DNA from: Endothia cerciana
Lineage: Eukaryota; Ascomycota; Sordariomycetes; Diaporthales; Cryphonectriaceae
Reading direction: 5' to 3'
Length of the DNA: 64,000 nucleotides
NCBI GenBank assembly: GCA_026119935.1
Contig: JALRMH010000003.1
Location: 1,278,526 to 1,342,525, forward strand
Shown here in pieces: positions 24,101-33,993 of the stretch; positions within the stretch are counted from its first letter, which is position 1, and the number at the start of each line of letters is the position of its first letter. Position numbers and translations under genes: made by a program. The notes under the pieces are model-generated. The model made no database searches, was not told the origin of the DNA, and saw only the letters and a list, made by a program, of their open reading frames with translations.

Positions 24101-25353
24101 CAACTCAACCTGCATTGAGAGCCCAGGGGGGACCAGCGGCCAGAGCGGCGCTTCCTCTGACAGCGGGTGCGGCGGCATCGTGTATATCGACCCGTCCATC
24201 TGGACCGAGCCCAACCCTGAGATCAGCTGCGAGCCCCCGTGCACCTTTATCCTCCCGCCCTTGACGCTGTCCACTACGACAGCCATCACCTTTCCCCCTT
24301 ACGTGACCTCCCTTGGCGTCGCGTGGTCAACGTCGACGGGATGGACACACATCGTCCAGACGATGACGCTGACTATCCCCCCTGTGACGACCACGCTCAT
24401 ACCAATCTGGGAGTACACCTGGTCGGAATCCACAACTAACACAGATACCCAAACAACCTCTACCTTCACCCCGACCTTCTACCCGACCAGCAGCGTCCTC
24501 CCTCCCCCTTTCATCATAACAGATGACCCCAACCCCCTGAGCGAGCCTACCGTCTCCCACCCTCCGGTGACCAGGACCATCACCCCTCCGCCTTACCCGT
24601 ATAGCATCTCCAAACCCGCCCCTAACCTGCCCATCGTCACCCTCAAGCAGGGGCCGCCGGGTCCTCTCTACAAGTCAGGCTGCGGCACACCCTGTCACAT
24701 CTTTTGCGATGAGCCATGCCTCCTAGACTGCCCCGACGACGGCAACGACTTTCCGGACCCCGTCGACCCGGATCCGCCAGAGCGGCCCACGCCCACCGAA
24801 GAGGACGACGACCTGCCCACAGGCACGACGGACTCGGACCCGCCAGACCTGGACGGCGACGATCCGGGAGATCCCGAGGAGGAAGACGAGGACGACTTGT
24901 GCGCGTATGAGTTCAACCTGTCGCCGCCGACGTGCGTAGATCCCGACTCCGGCGCCGGGCCCAGCGAGACCATCTCCCCTCCCGCGCCGACGCCCACACC
25001 ACAGCCCCCTGCCAACCCGACCCCTCCTCTCTCCAGACCCTGCCACCGAGGGCCTGCACTGCTACAACAGCGGCGCGCAGACAGACCGGGCGAGCATGAT
25101 CGACGGCGTCAACGACTTCTGCGGCAACTATGATGGCACGGTGCTCGACGCAAGCAACCCCCGACGGGCTGCACACGCTGACGACCCGGCTATATGGCGT
25201 CGATACGACGGGCGGATCTGGGGCCGAATGCTTCTTCCTGGGCTGCGCCGAGGTTCTGATTCTGAGCGTCACCGTCACCAACGGCTGCCGTTTCACTATG
25301 GACGGGCCATCCACGACGGACAACTGCGGGCGCATCTTTCGCGAGGCCATTGA
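21139..25353 (+). CDS. Killer-toxin-like GH18 chitinase with NucA/NucB-like and CBM18 modules
   Basis: Seven exons fit in phase: 21139-21298, 21465-21684, 21744-21837, 21926-22207, 22283-22852, 22941-24931 and 25005-25353, about 1221 residues. A hydrophobic segment near residues 18-36 suggests secretion. Residues 54-250 contain a CDEWPPA motif and VEGGQF, as in NucA/NucB-type nucleases. A Cys-rich CBM18-like region follows (22660-23060). The GH18 barrel comes next, with DIDWE (catalytic Glu near residue 603), and then a Pro/Thr/Asp linker. GH18 enzymes hydrolyse chitin; subgroup C forms resemble the yeast killer-toxin alpha subunit. Past the five-C run at 25158-25162 the conserved-looking Cys-rich C-terminal domain continues in a different frame to about 25440 (open to 25732), so the modelled end is aberrant. 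Exons 1 and 2 are the least certain. The nuclease assignment is inference. Confidence 0.82.
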
Positions 25354-26124
25354 CAAGTGCGATACGTCAAGCACACAGTACAAGCAGGGCGGCACCGTGA
25401 CTTCTAATTGCGCTGTGTGGGATATCGACCCGAACATCTTGACAGATACTATTTTGGAACATATGAACCAGGTCAAGTGTTGGGGAGCGGCTCGTCTGGC
25501 GCTGTATGTGGGCGCGTCGCTTCACGTAGTGCTTGGACTGATGGTTCTGGCTGGGGCGTTGTTTACCAGCATATGGGATGTGGCCTTGGTCGTTACCCGC
25601 TACGTCGCCTGTGCCCTCGTGTGCCGGATGGTCGTTGTGGTGGAGATGAGAAAAGGTCGGAGGCTGGGGCGTTGCCCTGGATGCACAGCGCACACCGGGC
25701 TTCCCTTCCGCTCACCTCTGATTCTCGCTTGACTTCTCAAGCTACCGACAGTCACAATGATAGTGACGCATGTCCTTGGCGATGACTGCCTTAGATCTAG
25801 TACATGTGCCGTCCCACAAGTCCAGCTTCCTTAGTAGCTGGGAGTGTTCTGATGTTTGGTGCAGTCAGGTGGCGATGTGTGAATATTAACCCCTGGGGGC
25901 TGGTTGGTACGTTGGAGTCCTCCGTTAGGTATCCACCCCCAGTCCCGGGCTTCCGAGAAGCGTGCTGACAGGTCGCTCAGGATTCCAAATGCTGCTTCAG
26001 AGACCCCCTCACCGACAAGAACCGGCCTCCTAAAGAGATCAATCAATACCGTGTCGTATGAGATCTCCCGAGTAATCACCCACCCCTCATCAGCTAGGCT
26101 ACAAGCATCCGAGGAACAACAAAC
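25354..26124. other. 3' flank of the chitinase and DUF985 promoter
   Basis: The first part, to about 25440, carries the out-of-frame remainder of the chitinase C-terminal domain (Cys-rich, ending near CAVWDIDPN) and then an open but unrecognised hydrophobic extension to 25732. From 25733 to 26124 nothing coding is supported; this should be the promoter of the cupin gene. Confidence 0.55.
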
Positions 26125-26763
26125 ATGGCCATCACGGAGATCAAACCTTTCTTCGTAGTTGCCCCTGGTCCGGCCGTTCCGGAGCCCAGTCCCATCGCCT
26201 CCATCATAGACAGCCTCAAGATGCTCCCGCATATCGAAGGAGGCTACTTTGTCGAAACGGACCGAGACCCCCTCCTCATCCCGTCCCCCTTCCCCCTCGA
26301 TGCGGCCTCGGAGGCGACCCTGTCGCTCGTGCCCCAGCGTCCGGGCTTCGACCCTAAGGTCCGCAACGCTAGCACCAGCATCTTCTATCTCCTGACGCCC
26401 GGCTCGCCGCAGGGCAACTTTCATCGCAACCGGGCTCGGACGGTACATACACTGCATAAGGGCCGGGGCCGGTACGTGCTTATCCATGAGGGTGGCAGGG
26501 TCGAGACTTTTGTGGTGGGACAGGATGTAGCTAGGGGCGAGCGTCTGCAGTGGATCGTAGAAGGGGGGATCTACAAGGCCAGTTTCCTGCTGCCGGACGA
26601 GGAGGGAGGGGATGGGAGCAAGGAGGGCTTGCTGATTTCCGAGACGGTGGTGCCAGGGTTCGAGTACTGTGATCATGACTTTCTTACGAGAAGTGGGTTG
26701 AAGGAGCTGTTGGGCGAGGAGACGGCGGAGGCGCTGGAATGGTTTGTCAGGAAGGACATGTAG
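26125..26763 (+). CDS. DUF985 / cupin_5 family protein
   Basis: Single exon, 212 residues. It shows the DUF985 pattern: MLPHIEGGYFVET near residue 32, a strand with SIFYLLTP, a FHRNRARTVHTLHKG segment where metal-binding cupin residues usually lie, then RYVLIHEGG and a late PGFEYCDHDF motif close to the C-terminus. The family adopts a small beta-barrel cupin fold; its enzymatic role is not established. There is no signal peptide. A poly-Gly/Asp loop (EEGGDGSKEG) near residue 175 looks like a lineage insertion. The start is the first Met with good family-like spacing. It stands alone between the chitinase and the methyltransferase. Confidence 0.86.
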   Translation: MAITEIKPFFVVAPGPAVPEPSPIASIIDSLKMLPHIEGGYFVETDRDPLLIPSPFPLDAASEATLSLVPQRPGFDPKVRNASTSIFYLLTPGSPQGNFHRNRARTVHTLHKGRGRYVLIHEGGRVETFVVGQDVARGERLQWIVEGGIYKASFLLPDEEGGDGSKEGLLISETVVPGFEYCDHDFLTRSGLKELLGEETAEALEWFVRKDM

Positions 26764-27389
26764 ACGGGCGGCTGATGATAGGAACCTGGCTCGATCTCGT
26801 AGCGAGATTTGAGGAGACGTATTATACAGGCACCTCATATACAGTCTGGATAACCCACCTTGAACCCTGATAGTACGTGGCTGCAGCATTCCCCGCGGTA
26901 TTGGTATCTGTAAAAGGATAGAACATGCTTATAAGCATTGGTTTTTGGTTTTTTTTTCTTTTTTTTCTTCAGGTAGTGGATAGACTCCCTCTCCATTTGT
27001 ACCTCACCCCGTGCCGAGCTTTGGGAGGTCAAAGTACGTATGGCTATAGATAACATAGCAGAGCACTTAAAATGCTCCCGGGTTTTGTTGGCGTATTTCA
27101 ACTCCATGGCCTAGTGTATGTATTCTTTCCGAGCGTGTATTGGTATAGCGAATAAAGCATTTCAAGGTTTCGTTTCAAGTTTCATTTCCTTCGACCTGTT
27201 GTCGAGTCATGTGCTTGTTCCATGTGTCATCTCCCGCTCGGCTCTTCAATGTTGATTCTGTATCGGTCGTTGTTGAGACCGGGCTTCCGACCCGTCACGA
27301 CGTGGAGGCGCATGTAGGTATGTGCCGACCTGTTCCTGATAGCTGTCCTAACTGGAATCAACGACAGCTATAGATGTTCACCGAACAAA
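26764..27389. other. Convergent intergenic space
   Basis: Between the cupin gene (+) and the methyltransferase (-). It contains a T-rich run at about 26940-26968 and otherwise no gene or repeat that I can support; both 3' UTRs are expected here. Confidence 0.55.
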
Positions 27390-28756
27390 TTAGTGACAGG
27401 ACCAATCTTTCCTCGGCTGAGAACAAAATATGGCTACAAAGCACAATTGATAGGGGGCTTTGGGTGGAGGTATAAGAAAGAAAGACAGACTTACCTCGTG
27501 CTCCTCGACTGAGACACCGTTCACCCGCGACTGGTACGCCCTACTGATTCCCGAGACATGACTAGAGAGCATCTCCTCCATCCAGAACCCAAGCTCCCTC
27601 TGACTCCTATCCTCTGGCCAGGCGCACGTCGGGACCTTGAAGATCCTTTCCTGGACATCCACAAACCCGGCCTGCTCGAGCCAGCCCTTGAACATCCGCG
27701 CGTTGTCGATTGGCTTGCCTGCTATGCGGCTCAGGCGATACAGCTCCTCCACCCACTGCTGGAGCGCATGGTTCGCGGGCATGGTCCCGTCGTCGCAGTG
27801 CAGCTCCATGTCAGGTTCCTGGCACTCGAGCCAGCCGCCGGGGTTCAGCTTGTCGAAGGCTTGCTGGATGATCTGGTTGAACACGTCCTCCCAACACCCG
27901 TTCGTACAGCGGGTGTGTACGTAGTCGAGATTGGTGTCGAGCCACTCCTGGGAGGAGTCATCGATGCAGAAGACGACGTTCGGCGGCGTCTCTGATGGCT
28001 GGATCCGGGACAGGTCGGTGCCGATGATCAGCTCTGTCTGCGGGAATTCCTCCGCGAAGTCGAAGCACCAGTCGCCGGTCCCGGTCCCCACGTCGAGGAC
28101 GCGGCGCGGGTAGTGTGTCTGTGTCCAGGGCGCGTATCCGTTGACGTTGCCCATTGCTCTTCTTATGATCTCGTGCATGATGCGCAGTCGTTCTATCTCC
28201 TCTTCGTCGTTGGGAAACCAGTATGCTGGGAACAGATGGGTCAGCAGGAGGATATCGGGGGTGCCTAGGTATGAAGGGATGACAAGATGGGAATTGAGGC
28301 TGACCTCCGTCTCTATAGGCGTGGTAGGTACGTCCATTTTCTTCACGGTAGGCGAGAACGCTTTCTGTCACTGACTGAGTGTCTCTAGACATGTCCAGTC
28401 AATAAGGAACTGGAAGCAACACGATCAGACCATAATGACAACTCACGGTAATGCCTCGGCCTACGGGAAGGTCGAAGTCAGAAAGAATACGTAGGGAGAA
28501 GAACGACAAGGAGGCTTACAGGCTCGTTGCTTGTCAGAGTCTCCGTAAAGGTGAAGTCGAAATTCTCCAGAGAAGCCTCGTCGGTGTTGAAAACACCTAG
28601 GCTGCGCCTGTTCGGATTGTTTGCCATGGCTGCTCCAGTCGCACCCTGATAACCGCTTGTGTAGGTTGGTGGTCCAGTCTTGGAAGAAGGGCGGTCTGCA
28701 ACTGACGCTCCGAGCCGATGAGAAGGAGGGACCGGAAGAAAGTCTATGGCCTGCAT
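27390..28756 (-). CDS. LaeA-like SAM-dependent methyltransferase (TAM domain)
   Basis: Five exons, 28756-28520, 28460-28447 (a 14-nt microexon), 28384-28305, 28225-27495 and 27416-27390, join in phase to 362 residues. The SAM-binding motif VLDVGTGTGDW and the acidic end of the second strand (IIGTDLS) identify a class I methyltransferase. The segment LAYREENGRTYHAY upstream of it and the GGWLECQEPD motif are typical of LaeA-like proteins, which act on secondary metabolism and development in filamentous fungi. The microexon is needed to join exons 1 and 3 without a stop. The last exon codes only eight residues, shorter than the usual family C-terminus, so the 3' end is the weakest part. An alternative start is the Met at 28627. 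No biosynthetic gene cluster is seen next to it. Confidence 0.87.
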
Positions 28757-30479
28757 GATACAGCAATTTCAGGTGCCAGGGCCCAGTGATCATCGAGAAA
28801 GGCCCAATCGGGCACCCTAGAGTAGGACCCAGCCGTCAAACTTTCTGACTCTGTACACGGTACAAGGGACCCAAAGAGCTGGGTCCAGCGGAGCCTGCCG
28901 CTGTGGCCCGCGGCTCCGCCGGGTTCTCCTCCCGGGTATTCGGTATTGGGTGAGCTGCAGATACAGAGAGATCTCTGGATCGCGATTCGTGTTACCAAAC
29001 ACGAACGATCACGATCTGACAGCGAAGAACGTCCGCTGCCGCTGCCGCTGTCGGACGGACCCCAGACTCTGAATGCGTCAGCCACGTATTGGTACCTCGA
29101 TGGCCCGACAGACAACGGCGGAAGTCCAGTCCTGGTTGAGCACCACTGTACAAGCGTCTCCCGCCGGTCCAGCGAGAACTGAGTTGGCTGCTAGCTGTTG
29201 GAAGCCCAGGCAGACGCTGGCAGGGGAGTGAATAGCCTCGGGTCGACTCCTATCTCGTGCTTACGAAGTATGCATTGGCGGTGAACGTTTGGGGATGGGT
29301 TCTTGCTGCTCCCCGCAGCAATATGCTGAGCGAGTCGTCAACAGAGAAGCCTCGAATGTTTCAGGTCGCCTAGGACAAAATGAGCGATGGCCGACGCTGC
29401 ATGACAAGGGCCCTGCTGGAGATTGAAAAGTGGCCCCTGCCAGCGTCGGCGTTTTCGGCCTTACGTAGGCACTTGGACCTTTAATTTCTAGGTTCATAAT
29501 TTGTCTTCATGCTCCAGTATTCGTCTGTCTTGGGCGCGAGTGCTCTCCGGGTAGTGGAGTCGTCGTTCTACTATCACGAATTCTGATACCAAATTGGGCT
29601 ATAAGCGGTCTTACATCCCCCAAGTCTGTACCGGATTCTCGGGGCTGTCATCAGCGTCCCAGCTCTGCGGTTAGGTTTGCTCGTTGGGACGGCACGTAAT
29701 CTCGGATATGCAAGGCGGACCCGACATGCTGGGTCCAAAAGGCCCCCTGAGCCCTGTAGCCAACGGGCGTTGACTGTAGTCGCGCTCATATCAAACTTGG
29801 AATTATGATGACCCTCAATTGGCATCGGCGGCGAAAGGAGCCCCCTCTGGCGTTCCAGGTTGGATCATCTTACCCGACACGTCAGGAACGGTCCATGGGG
29901 CGATCGCGTCTTGTTATCAGTTCTATTTCTGGTGATTTTTTTCGGTCGTCTAGAAACGCCTACCCCACCGCCTGGTCTCCACATGTCTCTGTAGGCTCTT
30001 CTGGCCTTGAACAGCTCGATTCATTCGCCGGAAGCAGGGCGCCGGAGGCTGTCGGTGATGCAGCCGAAACGAGTGGTCAACCGCTTCCGCCAGATCTTAC
30101 TGTCCAATGCGAGCGTTATCCCGCTCGCTTTCAGTTCGTACTGTCCCTCCGCGCGCGGCTCGTAGACGATCTCGTTCTGAGCACCGGTTTGGCATGCAGA
30201 GAATGTCCCTCGATCGTCCAGCCACACTTTCCAAGGCCTGCCGCAGACGTAGAGGGATGTCCTTCGAAATCTCAGGTATTGCCAGGGGCTGTGATCCAGC
30301 TTCTACCACCTTCCCAATCCCCATCTCAAGAGTATGAGCACAGGAGTCGAAGCTCTCAAACATCCACCTGACTGATCATGCTGAAGAGCTAGTTCAGCCA
30401 CCGGAGATGTCCGAACATCCCGGGTCAAACGGCCAACTCGATCCTGAGCCACAGAGACTCTCCGCGTCGCGGTCGAACC
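28757..30479. other. Intergenic region with unrecognised open frames
   Basis: About 1.7 kb. The longest frame, 29805-30371 (+), is Ser/Pro-rich and unrecognised. Minus-strand frames at 30021-30227 and 30097-30363 overlap it. I see no splice-consistent gene; decayed coding sequence is possible but not shown. Confidence 0.45.
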
Positions 30480-30731
30480 TCAACCAAATTTCCTCGAGCC
30501 GCCCTTGTGTTTCTCGTCCTTCTTGGCCTTCTTGCCCTTGCCGATCAGCTCCAGGTGCCCGGCACGTTCGCCCAGGAGCCTCTCCGTCTGGGCGACGAGT
30601 CCCGATGTGTACTTCTTCTGCAGCTTGTCGGCCTTGGTTGACTTCTGTTTCTTGACCTTTGCGCCCTTGTTCTGCTTGGACTTCGCGGCCTGGGGGGGCT
30701 TCGCTTTCTGCTTGATCGCGCCCTGGGCCAT
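30480..30731 (-). CDS. Small basic protein, DUF2462/UPF0390 family
   Basis: Single exon, 83 residues, starting MAQGAIKQKAK and very rich in Lys. A short central helix (QKKYTSGLVAQTERLLGERA) is followed by a Lys-rich tail ending GGSRKFG. Size, composition and the MAQG start match the DUF2462 family, whose human member is C19orf53 (L10K). Its role is unknown; the basic ends suggest a nucleic-acid-associated or nucleolar protein, which is inference. A long (CGA)n tract lies about 190 bases upstream. Confidence 0.8.
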   Translation of the reverse strand: MAQGAIKQKAKPPQAAKSKQNKGAKVKKQKSTKADKLQKKYTSGLVAQTERLLGERAGHLELIGKGKKAKKDEKHKGGSRKFG

Positions 30732-30918
30732 TCTTGTGACGTTCGATCTGGGAAGGGTGATTTGGTCACTCTGGTGTAAAGTCGAGGATGCGAGACTGGT
30801 CGTCTGACAATTGTTTGGAGGTTGCAGGCGGCAGTAGAAGAAAAAAATTCGGCGGCGAGGTTGCGCTGCAACACTGAGCTGATAAGATAAGGATACTTAG
30901 TCAGCCGCACCACCTCTC

Positions 30919-30920
<2 letters not shown>

Positions 30921-30964
<44 letters not shown>
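30921..30964. repeat. (CGA)n trinucleotide microsatellite
   Basis: About 14 perfect CGA units upstream of the DUF2462-like gene, likely in its promoter or leader. No coding frame is supported across it. Confidence 0.95.
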
Positions 30965-31882
30965 TTCGAAGAACAGGCCATCTCTTCTCTTGCATTTCCC
31001 AGTTTCCTCTTCAGATTCCTCTCAGAGTCCCTCTGCAAGCTCTGGGACCGGAAAACCAAATTATCATATATATTGTTACCAGCCAGGATTTTCTAATCAG
31101 GAAGTCGTGATACTACGCCTTCCACATCGTCAACTTCTCTTTCATGAGGGGTCCTCACGTATTCAGAATATCCCTCGCCCACGTCGTCATGTTTACCCAA
31201 AAGGAGAAGTTTGTGGAGGTTACCTCTCCAATCTGAGACGTCTGAATAACTAGATTAGCGACGTCGCCTTGAAAAGCGACGAGGTGATATAGGCGCAAGG
31301 CCTCAGTACCAAGATAGCTGAGAAAATAATTCACGAGACCGGAAATTCCACAATGTCGCTGGTTCAGTCCTTGAAAAGGCATCGCGATGGTGCAATGGTA
31401 AGGGTTGCCAGTCCCGTCTGGTGCGTCCTACATTCGACATCTGCTCCTCGAGTCTGTCTAGAACCCAAAGACCGAGCTTATCTGCAGCCTTCATGTTCCA
31501 TGGCTGGACGACACGGCCGGTTTCGAGATCATAAGCTAGCTTGTGCAATTTAGGATTTATATCGCTCTTCCTGGGAGTTAGCGGATCATCAATATGGAGT
31601 ACTGTCACGTTTGTTGCGATGAAGGGGTGATGTAGCACCAGGTACACATGAGCCACGTGGCATGAGAATGAATAGTATTGGTTCACACTGCAGGCGGGTT
31701 ACCCGTTGCCGTCGAAATGCTGTTTCCATGGCACACCATCCGTTGCGGCAACCTCGTTGAGCTCATTGTTGAATTAACCTCTGCTTAACAGTTCTTGTAC
31801 ACCCTCCTTCAGACTTCACGCGGAAGAAGCCTCGATATGCGAGCTGCCCAAGATCCGCTCTGGTCACCTTCGCCAGTGTTAC
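30965..31882. other. Intergenic region downstream of the RGS gene
   Basis: Roughly 0.9 kb between the CGA repeat and the end of the 7TM-RGS gene. A minus-strand frame at 31303-31686 (127 residues) is open but shows no known motif. I would not call it a gene without expression evidence. Confidence 0.45.
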
Positions 31883-33993
31883 TCAGAGGCATATATCATG
31901 ACTACTCCTATCTTGCAAGAATTTCGGCCAGGTGTTCGTGAGGACCAGATATTTGACACTTTTCTCTGCTCGATCGAAGATAGTCTCATCGAAATCTGCC
32001 GGGATCTCGCCCCACTTTGTCAGAGTTTCAGTTAGCATTCTGTTACTTACCAATCTCGAGAGGTGAAGCCCGGAATCTGAAAAGAATATAGAGCATCTTA
32101 AAGAAAACCCTCCACTTCAACGATGCCTCATGAGACACAGGGAAATGGATGTTTTGGCGCCAAGGAAATAGTTGCTTACATATGATATCCTAGCCAAGGA
32201 CGAGCGCAGCTCGATGAGGCTCCCTCTCGACAAGATTCTTCTCTCAGAATCCTGAGAATGCGGCGTGGGTACCTTTGTAAGCCAATCCTGGGTTCCGAAG
32301 GGTGTTACCGGGCTTAGGGCGGGTTCTTCATTTCCGTATAAGATTTTGGTGGCCTCCCCGAAGGATGTCTGGAGATTCTTCATGTCATGGAAAGACAGGT
32401 TGACAGGGAATTCTGTCCGCGGGCTCACGAAGTCCGTGTAAATGCGCAGGGCCCCGGTGTATGCCTCTCGGCGTGCTTCCTCGGTTGGGTTTTCGGGGTA
32501 GCCTTTCTTCCACGAAGCAACAGCTACCAGGAAGGCCACGTTCTCCCCAGAAAAGTCTTTCAGTGCCGAGAAACACCGAAGAGGCTCCGGATTGCTCTCT
32601 AGCAGGCGCTCCAAAGCGCTCATAGTCAGAAGACTCTCTCCCGAATATGAGGGCACACGAGATTCCCTAGACGCCGCTGTCTCCTCGAGGAATGTCACAA
32701 AGGGCCAGGTTTTCTTTGACGACGGCGCAGCCCCTGACGAGCTCGTAGCAGTGGAAGATGACGAAGGATCTTCAGGTACATACTTCGACTCCCAAGCAGA
32801 TATCATGTCGAGAGTTTCCTGTTGTAATGACTGGTGCTTGAAGGCCTGCCAGCAAGGCACGAAGACAGTGAAAATCTCCAGTAACATGATTGAGATCGCA
32901 ATCCTTTCGGGTCTCCGTTAGCTGTCGCTTGGCTAATTGAATTGCTCCATAACACCAACGAGGGGACATGTTGACCGGAAAAGATTATCAAAGAACCTTT
33001 GCCGTACTCACCATTGCGGAGGTTTCCAGTGGATATTGACGTTTGCCATTGCCGGAACATATAGTGCAATGAGCCACATGGGTGTGGCCGGTAGACTATC
33101 GTCATCATCAATGAACAAGAGTTCTTAGATCCACCGAAGACGTTCAGGCGCTCTCCGACTTACCTGACAATGCAGCAGGCAATGGTCTGCATCCTCCAGC
33201 CAAGGGTATCATGGATCCTTCTTGCTCTCCAGAGAATGACCGGGGCCACAATCCAGGACCAAAAGAATTGCCAGACAAGCGACGGCCACCTAGGGAAATG
33301 ATGCGGTCAGCTGAAGTTGCTTCTTGTAGCCGGTGTTGATGTGTGACCCGCACCATTCCCAACCTGTTGCCTGCTTCTGATTGACTTCCCACGGGTCTCC
33401 CAAAACTTCGGTGCCAGGCACACCAAAAGACGGATGGAACTTTCGAGAGAGTAGGTACATGATGATTGTGAGAAGTATCTGATCAAGTTAGCTGTATGCT
33501 AGCAACCAAGATCGCTGGACTGGCGTTCTCATACCTGGATGAATATACCTATTGCGACCAAGCTGAGTAACTTGGTTGTGTGGGTCATTCGAATATTGCA
33601 GCACCCCAAGTTTAATGTCTTCGGGGAACTTCTACCATTTCCAACATCCCCTCGGACGAATCTCTTCTGTTGTTTGGCCACGTAAAGAAAACGACTGTTT
33701 GAGGCGTGGAACAGGGCAATGCCAATTGGTAAGTAAAGCCCCATTATCCAGTATTGCCATTCCGTGGGAAAATTCGTCACGATCATGCCGATCTGAACGG
33801 ATGCCCAGTACACGTGAAGGAATGCGATGGCTGAAAAGGACAGGCCCAGGCCCCGGACTTTGACCAGCGGCATGTTGCAGTGAGTCCAGAGGATGCCCAT
33901 ACCAAATGCCAGGATCACGGTCCAGGTGCAACAAAAAGCTACCCAGAAGATGCCCACGCCAGAGAAGTGGACGCTGGGCTGCAGTGCAGCCAT
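31883..33993 (-). CDS. Seven-transmembrane receptor with C-terminal RGS domain (GprK/Rgs7-like)
   Basis: Seven exons, 33993-33535, 33478-33354, 33289-33164, 33095-33012, 32903-32180, 32126-32051 and 31995-31883, join in phase to 568 residues. The first four exons and the start of the fifth code seven hydrophobic helices (for example IFWVAFCCTWTVILAFGMGI and IGIFIQ-ILLTIIMYLL). The fifth exon codes an RGS domain (ALERLLESNPEPLRCF, FSGENVAFLVAVASWKKG). The final RGS helices, including EKSVKYLVLTNTWPKFL, lie in the last exon, past a stop in the fifth-exon frame, so exons 6 and 7 are needed for a complete domain. Proteins of this layout (Aspergillus GprK, Magnaporthe Rgs7) sit in the plasma membrane and accelerate GTP hydrolysis by G-alpha. 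The last two junctions are inferred from splice signals and phase. Confidence 0.9.

Noticed and set aside
24932..25004. Apparent frame shift in the chitinase linker near 25.0 kb
   Set aside because: A 73-nt intron with donor GTGCGT and acceptor ACAG joins the two frames in phase.
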